A stretch of DNA of 64,000 bases. It comes from Algoriphagus litoralis (GTDB taxonomy: Bacteria > Bacteroidota > Bacteroidia > Cytophagales > Cyclobacteriaceae). The stretch covers positions 1-64,000 of the forward strand of contig NZ_QGOL01000007.1 of NCBI RefSeq assembly GCF_003259255.1, given 5' to 3'. This document shows positions 8,610 through 17,759 of the stretch, one piece after another (position 1 is the stretch's first letter; every line of letters begins with the position of its first letter). Below the pieces are notes generated by a model. It searched no databases. It worked only from the letters and a program-made list of their open reading frames with translations, and was not told where the DNA came from. The position numbers and the translations under genes are program-made.

Positions 8610-9554
8610 ATGCCTCTTCCCACCAAATACCAACGAATACCCGGTCTGATTATGGCTGTATCCTCGGCGGTCTTTTGGGGGATATCGGGTACCTGTGCAC
8701 AGTATCTTTTTGAGCAAAAAGGCTTTGATCCGGCTTGGCTCGTATGCTGGCGGATGTTGATTGCTGGGGTGATTTTGGTATTGTTTTCCTTGAGTGAGAA
8801 AAGATCTGACACCTTTCTCATCTGGAAAAAACCATCAGACGTAGTCCGGCTCCTGCTGTTCAGTATTTTTGGGATGGTCGCGGTTCAGTTTACCTATTTC
8901 TACAGCATCTCCCTTTCCAATGCCGCTACAGCTACGGTACTGCAGTACACTGGGCCTTTGCTGGTGGTGGCTTTTTATGCAGTCAAAAACAGAAAATGGC
9001 CTATTTTAGCTGAATATGCCTCCTTAGCATTGGCTTTAGTCGGCACGTTTCTACTGGTGACGCATGGTTCATTTGACACTTTAGTGATTTCTGAAGCCGC
9101 CTTATTTTGGGGGATACTGTCAGCGGTAGCCTTGGCTTTTTATACCATTCAGCCTGTTGGACTGCTTCGGAGATACTCACCGGCTACGATTACAGGCTGG
9201 GGCATGCTCTTGGGAGGAATCGCCTTTGCTCCATTTACCAAACCCTGGGGAATGCAGGGGATCTGGGATTTCGAAGCAATTCTGGCTTTTGCTTACATTA
9301 TCCTTTTCGGAAGTGTGCTGGCCTTTTATTTTTTCCTGAAGTCAGTTACGATCGTCGGAGCGACGACAGCAAGTTTGCTTTGCAGCGTGGAACCTCTAGC
9401 AGCAGCAGGAGTAGCAGTAGTTTGGTTGGGAATTTACTTTGGCCCAATGGATTGGCTTGGGACGATATTTATCCTGATTACCATCGTCCTCCTTACTTTG
9501 AGTACGAAAGGAAAAAATACCACACACGAATCGACTCCAAACGAGTCCTTCTAA
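8610..9554 (+). CDS. DMT superfamily (EamA) transporter
   Basis: A 314-residue inner-membrane protein with about ten hydrophobic segments in two EamA repeats (roughly 12-145 and 160-295). Characteristic stretches are SSAVFWGISGTCAQYLFEQ at the start and SLLCSVEPLAAAGVAVVWLG near the end. Members export or import metabolites; specificity cannot be predicted. The stop overlaps the convergent phosphoesterase stop by 4 bp. Confidence 0.9.
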   Translation: MPLPTKYQRIPGLIMAVSSAVFWGISGTCAQYLFEQKGFDPAWLVCWRMLIAGVILVLFSLSEKRSDTFLIWKKPSDVVRLLLFSIFGMVAVQFTYFYSISLSNAATATVLQYTGPLLVVAFYAVKNRKWPILAEYASLALALVGTFLLVTHGSFDTLVISEAALFWGILSAVALAFYTIQPVGLLRRYSPATITGWGMLLGGIAFAPFTKPWGMQGIWDFEAILAFAYIILFGSVLAFYFFLKSVTIVGATTASLLCSVEPLAAAGVAVVWLGIYFGPMDWLGTIFILITIVLLTLSTKGKNTTHESTPNESF

Positions 9555-10540
9555 ACTCTAACTTTTCGGTCGCTGATCTTAGGTTGCAGGTATTTTTCCT
9601 GCTCTGCTTCAGTCAGAATCGTGTAGCCGAGTTCGAAAGGAGATGGACCAATCCATTCGGACTTTTTGCCTTCAATTGTGATTTTTTTGGCCTTAGGATC
9701 AATGGTCAACATCGCAAAAAGTGGCTTCAGGTAAGGACAGGTGTATTTGAGCGAAGGGTGTTTTTGGTGGATCTCTTGGGAAAGGCTCTCGTGCTCGAGT
9801 GCCTCACCTACCCAATAGTAAGAGGCAGAGTTGATATGGACATAATTCACCCCTCCTACTTCCACCTGCTGATCGACATGCGCATGCCCATTAATCGCCA
9901 GCAGAATTTTGGAAGAAAAACGGCTTAAAATCGCCTGAATTTCCGACGCATTATCAATCGTGTAAATCCCGGCGATCGGTTGATGGGAAATGATTACGCA
10001 TGGTTTTTGGGATTTTTCCAACTCGGCTGCTAGCCAAGCCTGTTGAGTAGGCCCGATGTAGGAATCGTAAAATCCCTTTTTGGTCGGGGAGTCAGGGTCG
10101 TTTCCATCCAAAACAAGTAACAAAACCGAACCCAAATCCACAGCATAATAGAGATCCTCCATCCCGAAAATTCGGGCTACCTCCTTTTTGGAAAAACCGC
10201 CATCCATATCATGATTCCCCAAGACATGAAAAGCATGGGTGTGGGCAGCATTGAAGGCCTGAATGGAAGCCAAATTTTCTGGATTGGGAATGGCAAAATC
10301 ACCCATTTGGATCAGCGCATCGGGTTTCTCCAACTTCATCTCTTCGAGAAAAGCTTGCAATCGCTCCGGACCATCGTGAATGATATCGAGATGGAGATCT
10401 GAGATCAGGCCGATCCTGAGCTTTTCTCCGAAAGAAAAAAGATCCAAAACAGATTCAGGAATGGCTAGTGAAAGCACTGAAACCGAACTGGTTTTCAGAA
10501 AATCTCTTCTGGAATTTGATGTGTGGGACTTCTTTTTCAT
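9551..10540 (-). CDS. Tat-exported metallophosphoesterase
   Basis: 329 residues from ATG 10540 (the upstream TTG at 10549 adds only three). The N-terminus carries a twin-arginine signal (SNSRRDFLKTSSVSVLSLAI), so the protein is exported folded to the periplasm. Calcineurin-like metal motifs appear in order: ISDLHLD, MGDFA, VLGNHDMDGG, ISHQPI and NGHAHVD. This is the complete metal-ligand set of the family. The substrate is a phosphomonoester or diester in general; nothing points to one. It lies 15 bp downstream of the ABC exporter gene on the same strand, so the two are probably cotranscribed. Confidence 0.9.
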   Translation of the reverse strand: MKKKSHTSNSRRDFLKTSSVSVLSLAIPESVLDLFSFGEKLRIGLISDLHLDIIHDGPERLQAFLEEMKLEKPDALIQMGDFAIPNPENLASIQAFNAAHTHAFHVLGNHDMDGGFSKKEVARIFGMEDLYYAVDLGSVLLLVLDGNDPDSPTKKGFYDSYIGPTQQAWLAAELEKSQKPCVIISHQPIAGIYTIDNASEIQAILSRFSSKILLAINGHAHVDQQVEVGGVNYVHINSASYYWVGEALEHESLSQEIHQKHPSLKYTCPYLKPLFAMLTIDPKAKKITIEGKKSEWIGPSPFELGYTILTEAEQEKYLQPKISDRKVRV

Positions 10541-10555
10541 GGCAGGCAAAACTAA

Positions 10556-12301
10556 TTAAATCCGAGCCTGATAGGTATACAATTGATAATATCTGCCCTG
10601 CAACTCGATCAGATCGTCATGCCTACCCCGCTCGACGATTTTCCCTTGCTCGATGACCAGAATCTGATCCGCCTGTCGGATCGTACTCAGTCTGTGAGCG
10701 ATGACAAAAGTGGTCCTGCCCTTCATCAATTCCTTCAAACTGGCTTGGATGAGCGTTTCCGATTCGGTATCAAGGTTGGACGTCGCTTCATCCAAGATCA
10801 AAATCCTCGGATCAGCCAAAATTGCCCTGGCAATAGCAATCCGCTGTCGCTGACCCCCGGAGAGTTTCACGCCCCTTTCCCCTATCAACGTATCGAGTCC
10901 CATCTCAAACCGATCAGAAAACTCCTGCACGTGAGCTGCTTTTACGGCTTTATGAAGTTCCTCATCTGTGGCATCTGGCCGTGGAAAAAGAATATTTTCA
11001 CGAATAGTGCCTTCAAACAAGAAATCGTCCTGAAGCACCACGCCCAACTGCGAGCGAAAAGAGTCAAGGGTGACGGTCTGCAGATCTTGTCCGTCTAGGA
11101 TGATCTTGCCGGAATCAGGATTGAGAAAAGTGGCTGCGAGCCCTGCAATGGTGGTTTTCCCCGAACCAGAAGTCCCGACCAAAGCGGTCACCGAACCAGC
11201 TGGAGCTTTGAAACTGATGGATTTTACGACTTCTTTGCCCGATTCGTAGGCGAAAGAAACCTGATCGAATTCCACGTCGCCTACGATAGCGTCTAGCGTG
11301 CGGGTTCTCGTTCGGTCATCCGACTCCAGCGGCGTATTCATGATTTCTTCGGTACGATCCAGTCCGGCAAAGGCCTCTGTCAATTGGCTACCGATATTGG
11401 ACATCTGCACAATCGGGGCGATCATAAAGCCCAAATAAAGTGTAAAAGCCAAGAAATCTCCGAAAGTCATTTCCCCCTGCATGATCATGTAGCCACCGAT
11501 ACCCATGATCCCAGCCGAAGCCAAGCCGAGCAGTAGTGCCCCAGCCGAAGTCACAAAACTCGTAGCAGTAAGGCTGGCTTTCACGTTGAGAAACAGTTCC
11601 TCTACCCCTTTTTCAAAGGTCTTGATCTCCTGCGCCTCTGCATTGAAGCCTTTGATCACCCGGATACCACCGAGCGTTTCGGTCAATCTGCCAGTAACTT
11701 GCGCGTTGATTTTACCCCGCTCTCTGAAAATCGGCCGAATCCTACTGAATGCTTTCAGGGAAACCAAGCCAAAAACAGCCACTGGGACTAAAACATACAG
11801 CGTCATCATGGGACTGATCCGGATCAGCAGCACCAAAGAAATCACCGCAGTAAGTACACCTCCAACCATTTGGGCAAAGCCTGTACCCACGAGATTCCTG
11901 ACTCCTTCTACATCGGTCATGATCCGGGAGACAAGTTCTCCGGTTTTGGCATTATCAAAAAAACGAATCGGGAGCTTGATGATATGCCGTTGCACTTGAG
12001 AGCGGAGCTTAGCGATCAGATGCTGAGCCTCCACACTCAATATCTGCGTCAGACTATAGGATGTGACAGATTGAACTACAATAGCGGCTACTACTGCGAT
12101 AATGAGCCACTTCAGCATATTCAGGTCATTGCTTGGAATGACATCATCGATCAGGTATTTGCTGGCGCCGGGAAGGACCAAACTGGCCAAGCGGCTGATG
12201 ATGATGAGAAAAAGCCCTAAAAATAAATGCTTTCTTCTGGGCCAAATGATAGTCTTGAAGACCTGGCCCATGGTTACGCGGCGTTCTTTTGTTTTTGCCA
12301 T
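10556..12301 (-). CDS. ABC transporter, fused permease and ATPase (MsbA/multidrug type)
   Basis: 581 residues from ATG 12301 (MAKTKERR). An in-frame ATG at 12325 would add eight residues and is less likely. The N-terminal 310 residues form a six-helix exporter-type membrane domain. The C-terminal ATPase has Walker A GTSGSGKTT, the signature LSGGQRQRIAIARA, Walker B ILILDEATSNLD and a switch histidine (FVIAHRL). It works as a homodimer or half-transporter, exporting lipids, drugs or peptides. The gene leads a two-gene unit with the Tat phosphoesterase. Confidence 0.93.
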   Translation of the reverse strand: MAKTKERRVTMGQVFKTIIWPRRKHLFLGLFLIIISRLASLVLPGASKYLIDDVIPSNDLNMLKWLIIAVVAAIVVQSVTSYSLTQILSVEAQHLIAKLRSQVQRHIIKLPIRFFDNAKTGELVSRIMTDVEGVRNLVGTGFAQMVGGVLTAVISLVLLIRISPMMTLYVLVPVAVFGLVSLKAFSRIRPIFRERGKINAQVTGRLTETLGGIRVIKGFNAEAQEIKTFEKGVEELFLNVKASLTATSFVTSAGALLLGLASAGIMGIGGYMIMQGEMTFGDFLAFTLYLGFMIAPIVQMSNIGSQLTEAFAGLDRTEEIMNTPLESDDRTRTRTLDAIVGDVEFDQVSFAYESGKEVVKSISFKAPAGSVTALVGTSGSGKTTIAGLAATFLNPDSGKIILDGQDLQTVTLDSFRSQLGVVLQDDFLFEGTIRENILFPRPDATDEELHKAVKAAHVQEFSDRFEMGLDTLIGERGVKLSGGQRQRIAIARAILADPRILILDEATSNLDTESETLIQASLKELMKGRTTFVIAHRLSTIRQADQILVIEQGKIVERGRHDDLIELQGRYYQLYTYQARI

Positions 12302-12488
12302 GGTTGAGTAGATGTAAAATGACAAACCCCGAAATTAAAATCGGGGTTCAATCAAAATGGGATTTTAAATGAATAAATAATTGGACAAAAACCAGTTGGA
12401 TCTAGAGGTTCAAAAATTCAAAAGAACACGTCGAAGAAATAGCTCTTTCATTTGAAAAATAATCCAAAGAAAAATCCACAGTTGACAT

Positions 12489-12524
12489 AAAAAAAGCCTG
12501 TCATATTACTATAAACAGGCTTTT
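12489..12524 (-). terminator. Terminator of the DUF1573 gene
   Basis: A 10-bp perfect stem (AAAAGCCTGT/ACAGGCTTTT, 13-nt loop) followed by a T run when read on the minus strand, 22 bp after the stop codon at 12546. Confidence 0.85.
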
Positions 12525-12545
12525 GAATGAAATATGCAAAACAAA

Positions 12546-12944
12546 TTAGTTTGTCTTTGGAAGAACATTAGAGATTAGAGACACTTTCTCAATTGGTTCA
12601 GTAGCATTGGAATAGATCCTTACCACAGAGTTTTGTTTCCCCATTTTTCCAGCCGAATTAAAAGAAACTTTAATTTCAGCAGAGCTTCCTGGAGCCACAG
12701 GCTCTTTTGGCCAGCTTGGAACCGTGCAACCGCAGGTAGCGGCAACATTTGAGATCACTAAAGGAACAGTGCCGGAATTGGTCAGCGTAAATGTGTGTTC
12801 TACTTTTGCTCCCTGCACGATATCACCAAAATCCACAGATTTTTCTTTGAAAGTGATCACAGCGCCAGACGCAGATTCTTGTGCCTTGGCCTGAAACACC
12901 AGTGCAAAGGCAAATAGTGTCAATAGAAGTCCTAGTTTTTTCAT
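12546..12944 (-). CDS. DUF1573 domain secreted protein
   Basis: 132 residues from ATG 12944, where a standard signal peptide (MKKLGLLLTLFAFALVFQAKA) begins; the reading frame extends upstream without signal-like sequence. The mature part is a single Ig-like ASH/MSP-type fold typical of DUF1573. It contains VDFGDIVQGAKVEHTFTLTN and the conserved ATCGCTVPSWPKEPVAPGSS. These proteins are widespread in Bacteroidota and of unknown function, likely periplasmic or outer-membrane associated. A TATCTTTG element lies just upstream. Confidence 0.88.
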   Translation of the reverse strand: MKKLGLLLTLFAFALVFQAKAQESASGAVITFKEKSVDFGDIVQGAKVEHTFTLTNSGTVPLVISNVAATCGCTVPSWPKEPVAPGSSAEIKVSFNSAGKMGKQNSVVRIYSNATEPIEKVSLISNVLPKTN

Positions 12945-12965
12945 GGTTTTATTAGAATTAGTTTT

Positions 12966-12973
12966 CAAAGATA
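12966..12973 (-). promoter_or_regulatory. Possible -7 element (TATCTTTG) of the DUF1573 gene
   Basis: A perfect TAnnTTTG match on the minus strand, 21 bp before ATG 12944. No good TTG at the -33 distance was found, so the call rests on one box. Confidence 0.4.
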
Positions 12974-13092
12974 TCGGAAAGTAACTACCAACGCATAAAC
13001 AAGCATTGGCGCTATTTGATTCCAAAAGTGAAAATAACATGCCAATCTGAAAGTTCATAATTGTTAATAAATGTAAAAATTGATAAGATTCC

Positions 13093-14541
13093 CTACCCGG
13101 AAGTTGAATCAGCAACTTTTACAAAGAATCTGGGGGCAAAATTGACCAAATACAACTCTTCCGTTGCTCTAGTGATAGCTGTGTAGAGCCATCGGACAAA
13201 ATCCCGGTCCACCTGCTCCTCATTGAGAAAGCCCTGATCTACAAAGACCGCTTTCCATTGTCCGCCCTGTGCCTTATGACAAGTGAGCGCATAGGCAAAC
13301 TTCACCTGAAGGGCATTGAGGTAAGGATCCTTTCGAATCAGTTCCATTCGCTCTGTTTTATTGGCGACATCCGCATAGTCCTGAGATACCAGATCATAGA
13401 GACTTCGGTATTGTTCCCGTGTCAGCGAAGGACTCGGAGAATAAAGGGTATCCAAAATAACCTTTGCCTCAAAAAAAGGCTCCTCTGGATAATCCAGCAG
13501 TCTAAGTTCCAAGGTTGCAAACCTTAAACCATACATCTCTTCGAAATTTCTGATCTTCATCACCTCGACCATATCCCCATTGGCCAGAAAATTCACTTTC
13601 TCTGATTCGGCCATATAGGTATAGTTGTTTTTCACTATCATCAATAGATCTCCCGAATTGATCTCTTCTTCGTAGAAATGGATGACCCTCCTGATAAATA
13701 AGTTGTATTGGACTGCGGACTTGTTGGAGCGTGTAACAATAGTAGTATTCTCCGTACCGTATTTCCCATAGGCATATCGGAGACCATCCTCAAGTCTCTC
13801 AGAGGTCATTTTAAAGGTGTCCTTGAATCCACCGGTTTGGATAACAACTTTGGGTTCTTGGTTTAGGAGTTGATCCCGCAGAGCAGTGGCGTTGAAAAGA
13901 ATTCCAGATTCCAAGCGTTGGCGCATGACCTCCGAGAGTTCGATTTGGTCGGCTTCCAAGCGATATTGGCGAAGCAGGTACCCTGCATCCAGTGCAGGGC
14001 TGTACTCACTGCCTACAGGAGGAAGTTGTGCGGTATCCCCGATTAAGAGCAAGCGGTTGTCCTTGCCTGAGAATACATACTGGATCAAATCCCAAAGTAA
14101 ATTGCCGGACATCCCTCCATCATCTGCCAGCATGGACGACTCATCCACGATGAAGACGGTGTCTTTAAAATAATTTTTCTGTAGGATAAAGCCCCCTCCC
14201 ATAGTACCGGGATCTCCCTTAGGTTTATAAATGATCTTGTGGATTGTATAAGCTCCTCTGCCGGAATAGTTACTCATCACCTTGGCAGCCCGTCCGGTAG
14301 GCGCAAGGAGCAGCGAGCGCATCTCCATTTTGGGAAGGACTTTCACGAGAGCAGAAGTAAGCGAAGTCTTCCCAGTACCCGCATAGCCTTTCAATACAAA
14401 AACGGGCTTTTCTTCGGCTTTTTTTAAAAGAAAAAAATCCATTCGTCTAAAAAACTCCGCCTGACCCAGCGTGGGAGCAAAGGGAAAATATTTACCAAGT
14501 AGTTCGGAAGGCTTAAAGTTTGCCTGATTATCTTTACCCAT
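13093..14541 (-). CDS. RecD-like / PIF1-like superfamily 1 DNA helicase
   Basis: 482 residues from ATG 14541 (MGKDNQANFK); the frame stays open eight codons further into the divergent NUDIX gene. Helicase motifs are Walker A GYAGTGKTS (residues 52-60), Walker B FIVDESSML, LLIGDTAQLPPVG (motif III-like) and a C-terminal UvrD-like motif (FAYALTCHKAQGGQW, then AITRATEEL). This is the compact RecD2/Dda-like type common in Bacteroidota, without RecB/RecC partners here. It probably acts in DNA repair or replication-fork processing. Confidence 0.88.
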   Translation of the reverse strand: MGKDNQANFKPSELLGKYFPFAPTLGQAEFFRRMDFFLLKKAEEKPVFVLKGYAGTGKTSLTSALVKVLPKMEMRSLLLAPTGRAAKVMSNYSGRGAYTIHKIIYKPKGDPGTMGGGFILQKNYFKDTVFIVDESSMLADDGGMSGNLLWDLIQYVFSGKDNRLLLIGDTAQLPPVGSEYSPALDAGYLLRQYRLEADQIELSEVMRQRLESGILFNATALRDQLLNQEPKVVIQTGGFKDTFKMTSERLEDGLRYAYGKYGTENTTIVTRSNKSAVQYNLFIRRVIHFYEEEINSGDLLMIVKNNYTYMAESEKVNFLANGDMVEVMKIRNFEEMYGLRFATLELRLLDYPEEPFFEAKVILDTLYSPSPSLTREQYRSLYDLVSQDYADVANKTERMELIRKDPYLNALQVKFAYALTCHKAQGGQWKAVFVDQGFLNEEQVDRDFVRWLYTAITRATEELYLVNFAPRFFVKVADSTSG

Positions 14542-14556
14542 ATTCCACGAATGTAA

Positions 14557-15066
14557 ATGCCACAAGACGAAATCAGCAAAGAAATCGAATCAAAATTTGG
14601 TAACCAGCTTAGAGTCCGCGTCAATGGTATCCTAATCGAAAATGACAAGCTGCTGATGCTCAAGCATCACATGGGTGGGGGAAAAATTCTCTGGTCAGTA
14701 CCAGGTGGTGGAATGATCTATGGCACTGATGCTAAAGAAAACCTGCAAAGAGAATATCTGGAAGAAACAAATCTCAATGTGGAGGTTGTCAGCTACCTAT
14801 TCGTACATGAATACTTAAATCCCCCGCTGCATGCCATGGAGCATTTTTTTGCGGTAAAAAGGATAAACGGCAGTGTTAAATTGGGAAAAGACCCTGAACT
14901 TTCAGGAGCAAATCAAATCTTGGACGAAATCTCTTGGAAAACCATCAGTGAAATAAAAAGTATTCCAAAAGATTCCCTTCATCAGGTATTTTGGGGAATT
15001 AAATCCCTTTCTGAGCTGGGATTGTGGAATGGATATTTTAATTTTGGAAATATTTCCATAAAATAG
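14557..15066 (+). CDS. NUDIX hydrolase with variant Nudix box
   Basis: 169 residues. The NUDIX fold is evident from WSVPGGGMIYGTDAKENLQ followed by REYLEETNL. In the consensus GX5EX7REUXEEXGU the first glutamate is replaced by threonine and the late glycine by threonine. The metal-binding REYLEE core is kept. Substrate unknown (nucleoside diphosphate derivative by family). It starts 15 bp from the divergent helicase start. GC is lower than in neighbours. Confidence 0.85.
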   Translation: MPQDEISKEIESKFGNQLRVRVNGILIENDKLLMLKHHMGGGKILWSVPGGGMIYGTDAKENLQREYLEETNLNVEVVSYLFVHEYLNPPLHAMEHFFAVKRINGSVKLGKDPELSGANQILDEISWKTISEIKSIPKDSLHQVFWGIKSLSELGLWNGYFNFGNISIK

Positions 15067-15115
15067 CACGTTTTAAAAACCTCAACCTTAACCAGATTTC
15101 TAAATCTTTATCAAA

Positions 15116-15700
15116 ATGAATCTTACAAAAATTCTCTCAGTTGTTTTCTTCGTTGTAGCCATGGTCCTGGGTTACCTCCTATGGAAGGGTGTAAATGATG
15201 TAGTTGAAGAAGAAAAAAGAATTGCTTTGCTGGAAGCAGCTACCATCGAAAAGTTGGAAATGCTCAGAGAAGCTCAGCTAGCATACCAAGCCTCTAACGG
15301 AAAATATGCAAGCACCTGGGATTCATTGAAGATGTTCATTGAAAACGGGACAATTTGGATGGTTCAGCGGAAAGAGACCACAAAATTGCTTGACTACGGA
15401 GCTGAAGAGATCACCGTGCAGTTTGATACCCTTGGATCAGTTGCAGTAATGGATTCTTTATTCAATGAGCGAAAATATCCAGACTTCAATATCGACCTGC
15501 TGCCTGTAGTTCCAGGATCTGGAGGAAAGCAATTTGAATTCTTTGCAGACAAAGTTGAAAAAACAGGAGGTTACCTAGTGAACGTGTTCGAAATCAGAGA
15601 CCCTTCACCGATCAACCCTGAGCGAAGAGCCAATAACAAAGAAAAAGCATTAAGAGTGGGTTCAAGAACAGACGCATCTACTGAAGGTAACTGGAAATAA
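15116..15700 (+). CDS. Hypothetical membrane-anchored protein (conserved Bacteroidota type)
   Basis: 194 residues. One N-terminal membrane helix (KILSVVFFVVAMVLGYLLW) is followed by a probable short coiled coil (EEEKRIALLEAATIEKLEML) and a soluble domain that faces the periplasm if the helix is an anchor. The stretch LREAQLAYQASNGKYASTWDSL resembles the start of type IV pilin-like and pseudopilin-like domains, though there is no prepilin cleavage site. It lies 12 bp upstream of the DUF3822 gene and is probably cotranscribed with it and coaD. Function unknown. Confidence 0.7.
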   Translation: MNLTKILSVVFFVVAMVLGYLLWKGVNDVVEEEKRIALLEAATIEKLEMLREAQLAYQASNGKYASTWDSLKMFIENGTIWMVQRKETTKLLDYGAEEITVQFDTLGSVAVMDSLFNERKYPDFNIDLLPVVPGSGGKQFEFFADKVEKTGGYLVNVFEIRDPSPINPERRANNKEKALRVGSRTDASTEGNWK

Positions 15701-15712
15701 TCCCTCTGGATT

Positions 15713-16531
15713 TTGGAAAACAACCTGAAGGTGTATAAAAGTGATAAGTTTGATGTGGTTGACATCTCGAGCTTATCACTTTTTATTTACCCTAAATCAC
15801 TGATTATTTTTGCCAAAGATCAAAATCAGGCTAACATTGGAATTCACAATTATTCGAATTTTAGCCTTGGAAAGTTGGAGGGATTTTTCAGTTCTGACCC
15901 GCTGCTAAAGCAAGATGTACCGGTCAAAATCTATTTTCATCAGCCGACCTTTGGATTGATCCCCGGGGTACTTTACCAGCCTGGTAAAGAGCAAAACTAC
16001 CTGGGATTCGCCACAGAAGTCCCCCCTTCAGCTAAGTATTTCTCCTCGTCTTTGGATAGCAACAACTTACAGATTGTAAGCCTTATCTCCTCAGAGCTTA
16101 AGAAAAATCTCGAAGCGAGATATTCAGAAATCACACTCCATCACGGCGGCTGTTCCTTCCTTTCTTATCTGTTTAAAGAACGCTTCAACCTAATCGGTCA
16201 GGAGATTTTGGTGTATTATTTCCAGTCTCATATTTACCTGGCCGCATTCACTGATCAGGATCTTAGCCTCTTTAATATGTTTGAGATATCTTCAAAAGAA
16301 GACATTCTCAAGTACATTTTGATCACCATAGAGCAGCTCAAATATGACCGCAACTATGTCAGGATCAGTATATTTGGAGCAACTAATTCCAGTAAAATCA
16401 CAGAAGATTGGGGAAATGATTATTTCCAGAACTTCAAACTGGCAAATCCTCATGCCAATCAGAATTATTCCCATGGATTCAAACATCTGAAGGAAGAGAA
16501 TATCTTTGAGACCTACTGGCAATACGATTAA
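15713..16531 (+). CDS. DUF3822 family protein
   Basis: 272 residues, with the composition and position typical of DUF3822, a Bacteroidota family regularly found directly before coaD. No ATG exists in the N-terminal part. TTG 15713, right after the preceding stop, is the most likely start and GTG 15731 is an alternative. HHGGCSFLSYLF and FIDQDL-like segments in the middle suggest an actin/ASKHA-like fold, but this is weak inference. The stop lies 3 bp before coaD, implying coupled translation. Confidence 0.8.
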   Translation: MENNLKVYKSDKFDVVDISSLSLFIYPKSLIIFAKDQNQANIGIHNYSNFSLGKLEGFFSSDPLLKQDVPVKIYFHQPTFGLIPGVLYQPGKEQNYLGFATEVPPSAKYFSSSLDSNNLQIVSLISSELKKNLEARYSEITLHHGGCSFLSYLFKERFNLIGQEILVYYFQSHIYLAAFTDQDLSLFNMFEISSKEDILKYILITIEQLKYDRNYVRISIFGATNSSKITEDWGNDYFQNFKLANPHANQNYSHGFKHLKEENIFETYWQYD

Positions 16532-16534
16532 TCC

Positions 16535-16990
16535 ATGAAGAAAACAGCAATTTTTCCGGGTTCATTCGATCCTTTTACGATGGGACACCATGATATCGTC
16601 TTGCGTAGTCTCAACCTTTTTGACGAAGTGATTGTCAGTATCGGCTACAACTCCACAAAAAAAAATCGCTACTTCGACGTGGATCTGATGGTCTCCAAGA
16701 TTAAAGGAGTATATGCTGAGGAGCCCAGGGTACAGGTGGTGGTTTACAATGAACTTACCTCAACCCTAGCCAAAAAATACCAAGCTCAATTTCTTATTCG
16801 TGGATTACGAAATACAACTGACTTCGAATACGAAAACACCATCAGTCAAATGAACAGGTACCTAAACCCAGAACTTGAAACGGTTTTTTTGATCACCTCG
16901 CCGCAGTATGCCGCGATCAGTTCTACCGTGATCAGGGAGGTACACCGCTACGGTGGGGACGTAAGTGAATTTTTGCCTTTTCCGATTTAG
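16535..16990 (+). CDS. coaD: Phosphopantetheine adenylyltransferase
   Basis: 151 residues; the fourth enzyme of coenzyme A synthesis, transferring AMP from ATP to 4'-phosphopantetheine. The nucleotidyltransferase signature is complete: PGSFDPFTMGHHDI at the N-terminus, RGLRNTTDFEYE in the middle and ISSTVIREV near the C-terminus. Length is slightly below the usual 157-165. It ends 4 bp inside the convergent NUDIX gene. Confidence 0.96.
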   Translation: MKKTAIFPGSFDPFTMGHHDIVLRSLNLFDEVIVSIGYNSTKKNRYFDVDLMVSKIKGVYAEEPRVQVVVYNELTSTLAKKYQAQFLIRGLRNTTDFEYENTISQMNRYLNPELETVFLITSPQYAAISSTVIREVHRYGGDVSEFLPFPI

Positions 16991-17664
16991 ATTTTGATAT
17001 GGTTTTTCAGGTACTGTTTGAACAAATACCGCATCGATGGATAGGAGTTGATCAACGCAGTTTTGGCATCTCCCTCTGAAAGCCACAAAATTTCCTCAAT
17101 TCCCTCTTCTTCCTGCGGTTTCATACCAGCATCGTTAACCGAATCCATTGCAAACCAGTAGGTCTTTTTCAGGATACTTTTACGATTTTGAGTATACGTA
17201 TGCCACGTGTTGCAGATATGTACGCCGAGCTTCACTTTGACATTGGTTTCTTCTTCGACTTCCCTTTTGGCACATTCAGCAGGTGTCTCGCCTTTGTCAA
17301 ACTTCCCTTTGGGAAAGTCCCACTTCCCAAGGCGATAGATCATGAGGATTTTGTTTTTTTTCGAGACAATCCCTCCAGCAGCTTTGATAATCACAAAGCG
17401 GCTTTTGATGAAATTCTTCATCGCTTTCTTGTCCTTGGTGACCAACGTGATGGAATCAAGTTCCTTCATTTTTCGAGTCCGAAGCAAATAAAGCAGCCGG
17501 ATAATGAGATCCTGGCTGGGTTCATGAAAAAGAATATCATCTGCCCACTCCATATCTGCTGGAAACTCCTCAAGATTGGAAAAGATGTAATCGTATGATT
17601 TGGCTGGATCGAGCTCATCATAACCGATCAACTCCATTGGCTTGTCATTGACAAAGATTCTCAT
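16987..17664 (-). CDS. NUDIX hydrolase
   Basis: 225 residues. The N-terminal 95 residues are a family-specific extension (MRIFVNDKPMELIGYDELD) with no recognised domain. The NUDIX domain then begins at about residue 95, with a full box GKFDKGETPAECAKREVEEE and a preceding GKWDFPKG. It probably cleaves a nucleotide-linked substrate. Its stop overlaps coaD's by 4 bp. The divergent pyrE gene starts 96 bp upstream. Confidence 0.88.
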   Translation of the reverse strand: MRIFVNDKPMELIGYDELDPAKSYDYIFSNLEEFPADMEWADDILFHEPSQDLIIRLLYLLRTRKMKELDSITLVTKDKKAMKNFIKSRFVIIKAAGGIVSKKNKILMIYRLGKWDFPKGKFDKGETPAECAKREVEEETNVKVKLGVHICNTWHTYTQNRKSILKKTYWFAMDSVNDAGMKPQEEEGIEEILWLSEGDAKTALINSYPSMRYLFKQYLKNHIKI

Positions 17665-17759
17665 GGTAAGACTCTGCTGGATAAAGTGCGTCGGTCAAAA
17701 ATGCATAAAAAAATCAGGCAGTACAATCTTAAGGTGAATGATTCCATTAATTTTAAACC

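Noticed and set aside
9107-9928. Open plus-strand frame of 273 codons overlapping the EamA and phosphoesterase genes
   Set aside because: It is out of frame with EamA and antisense to the metal motifs of the phosphoesterase; its sequence has no domain and is rich in Cys/Arg/Trp like a shadow frame.
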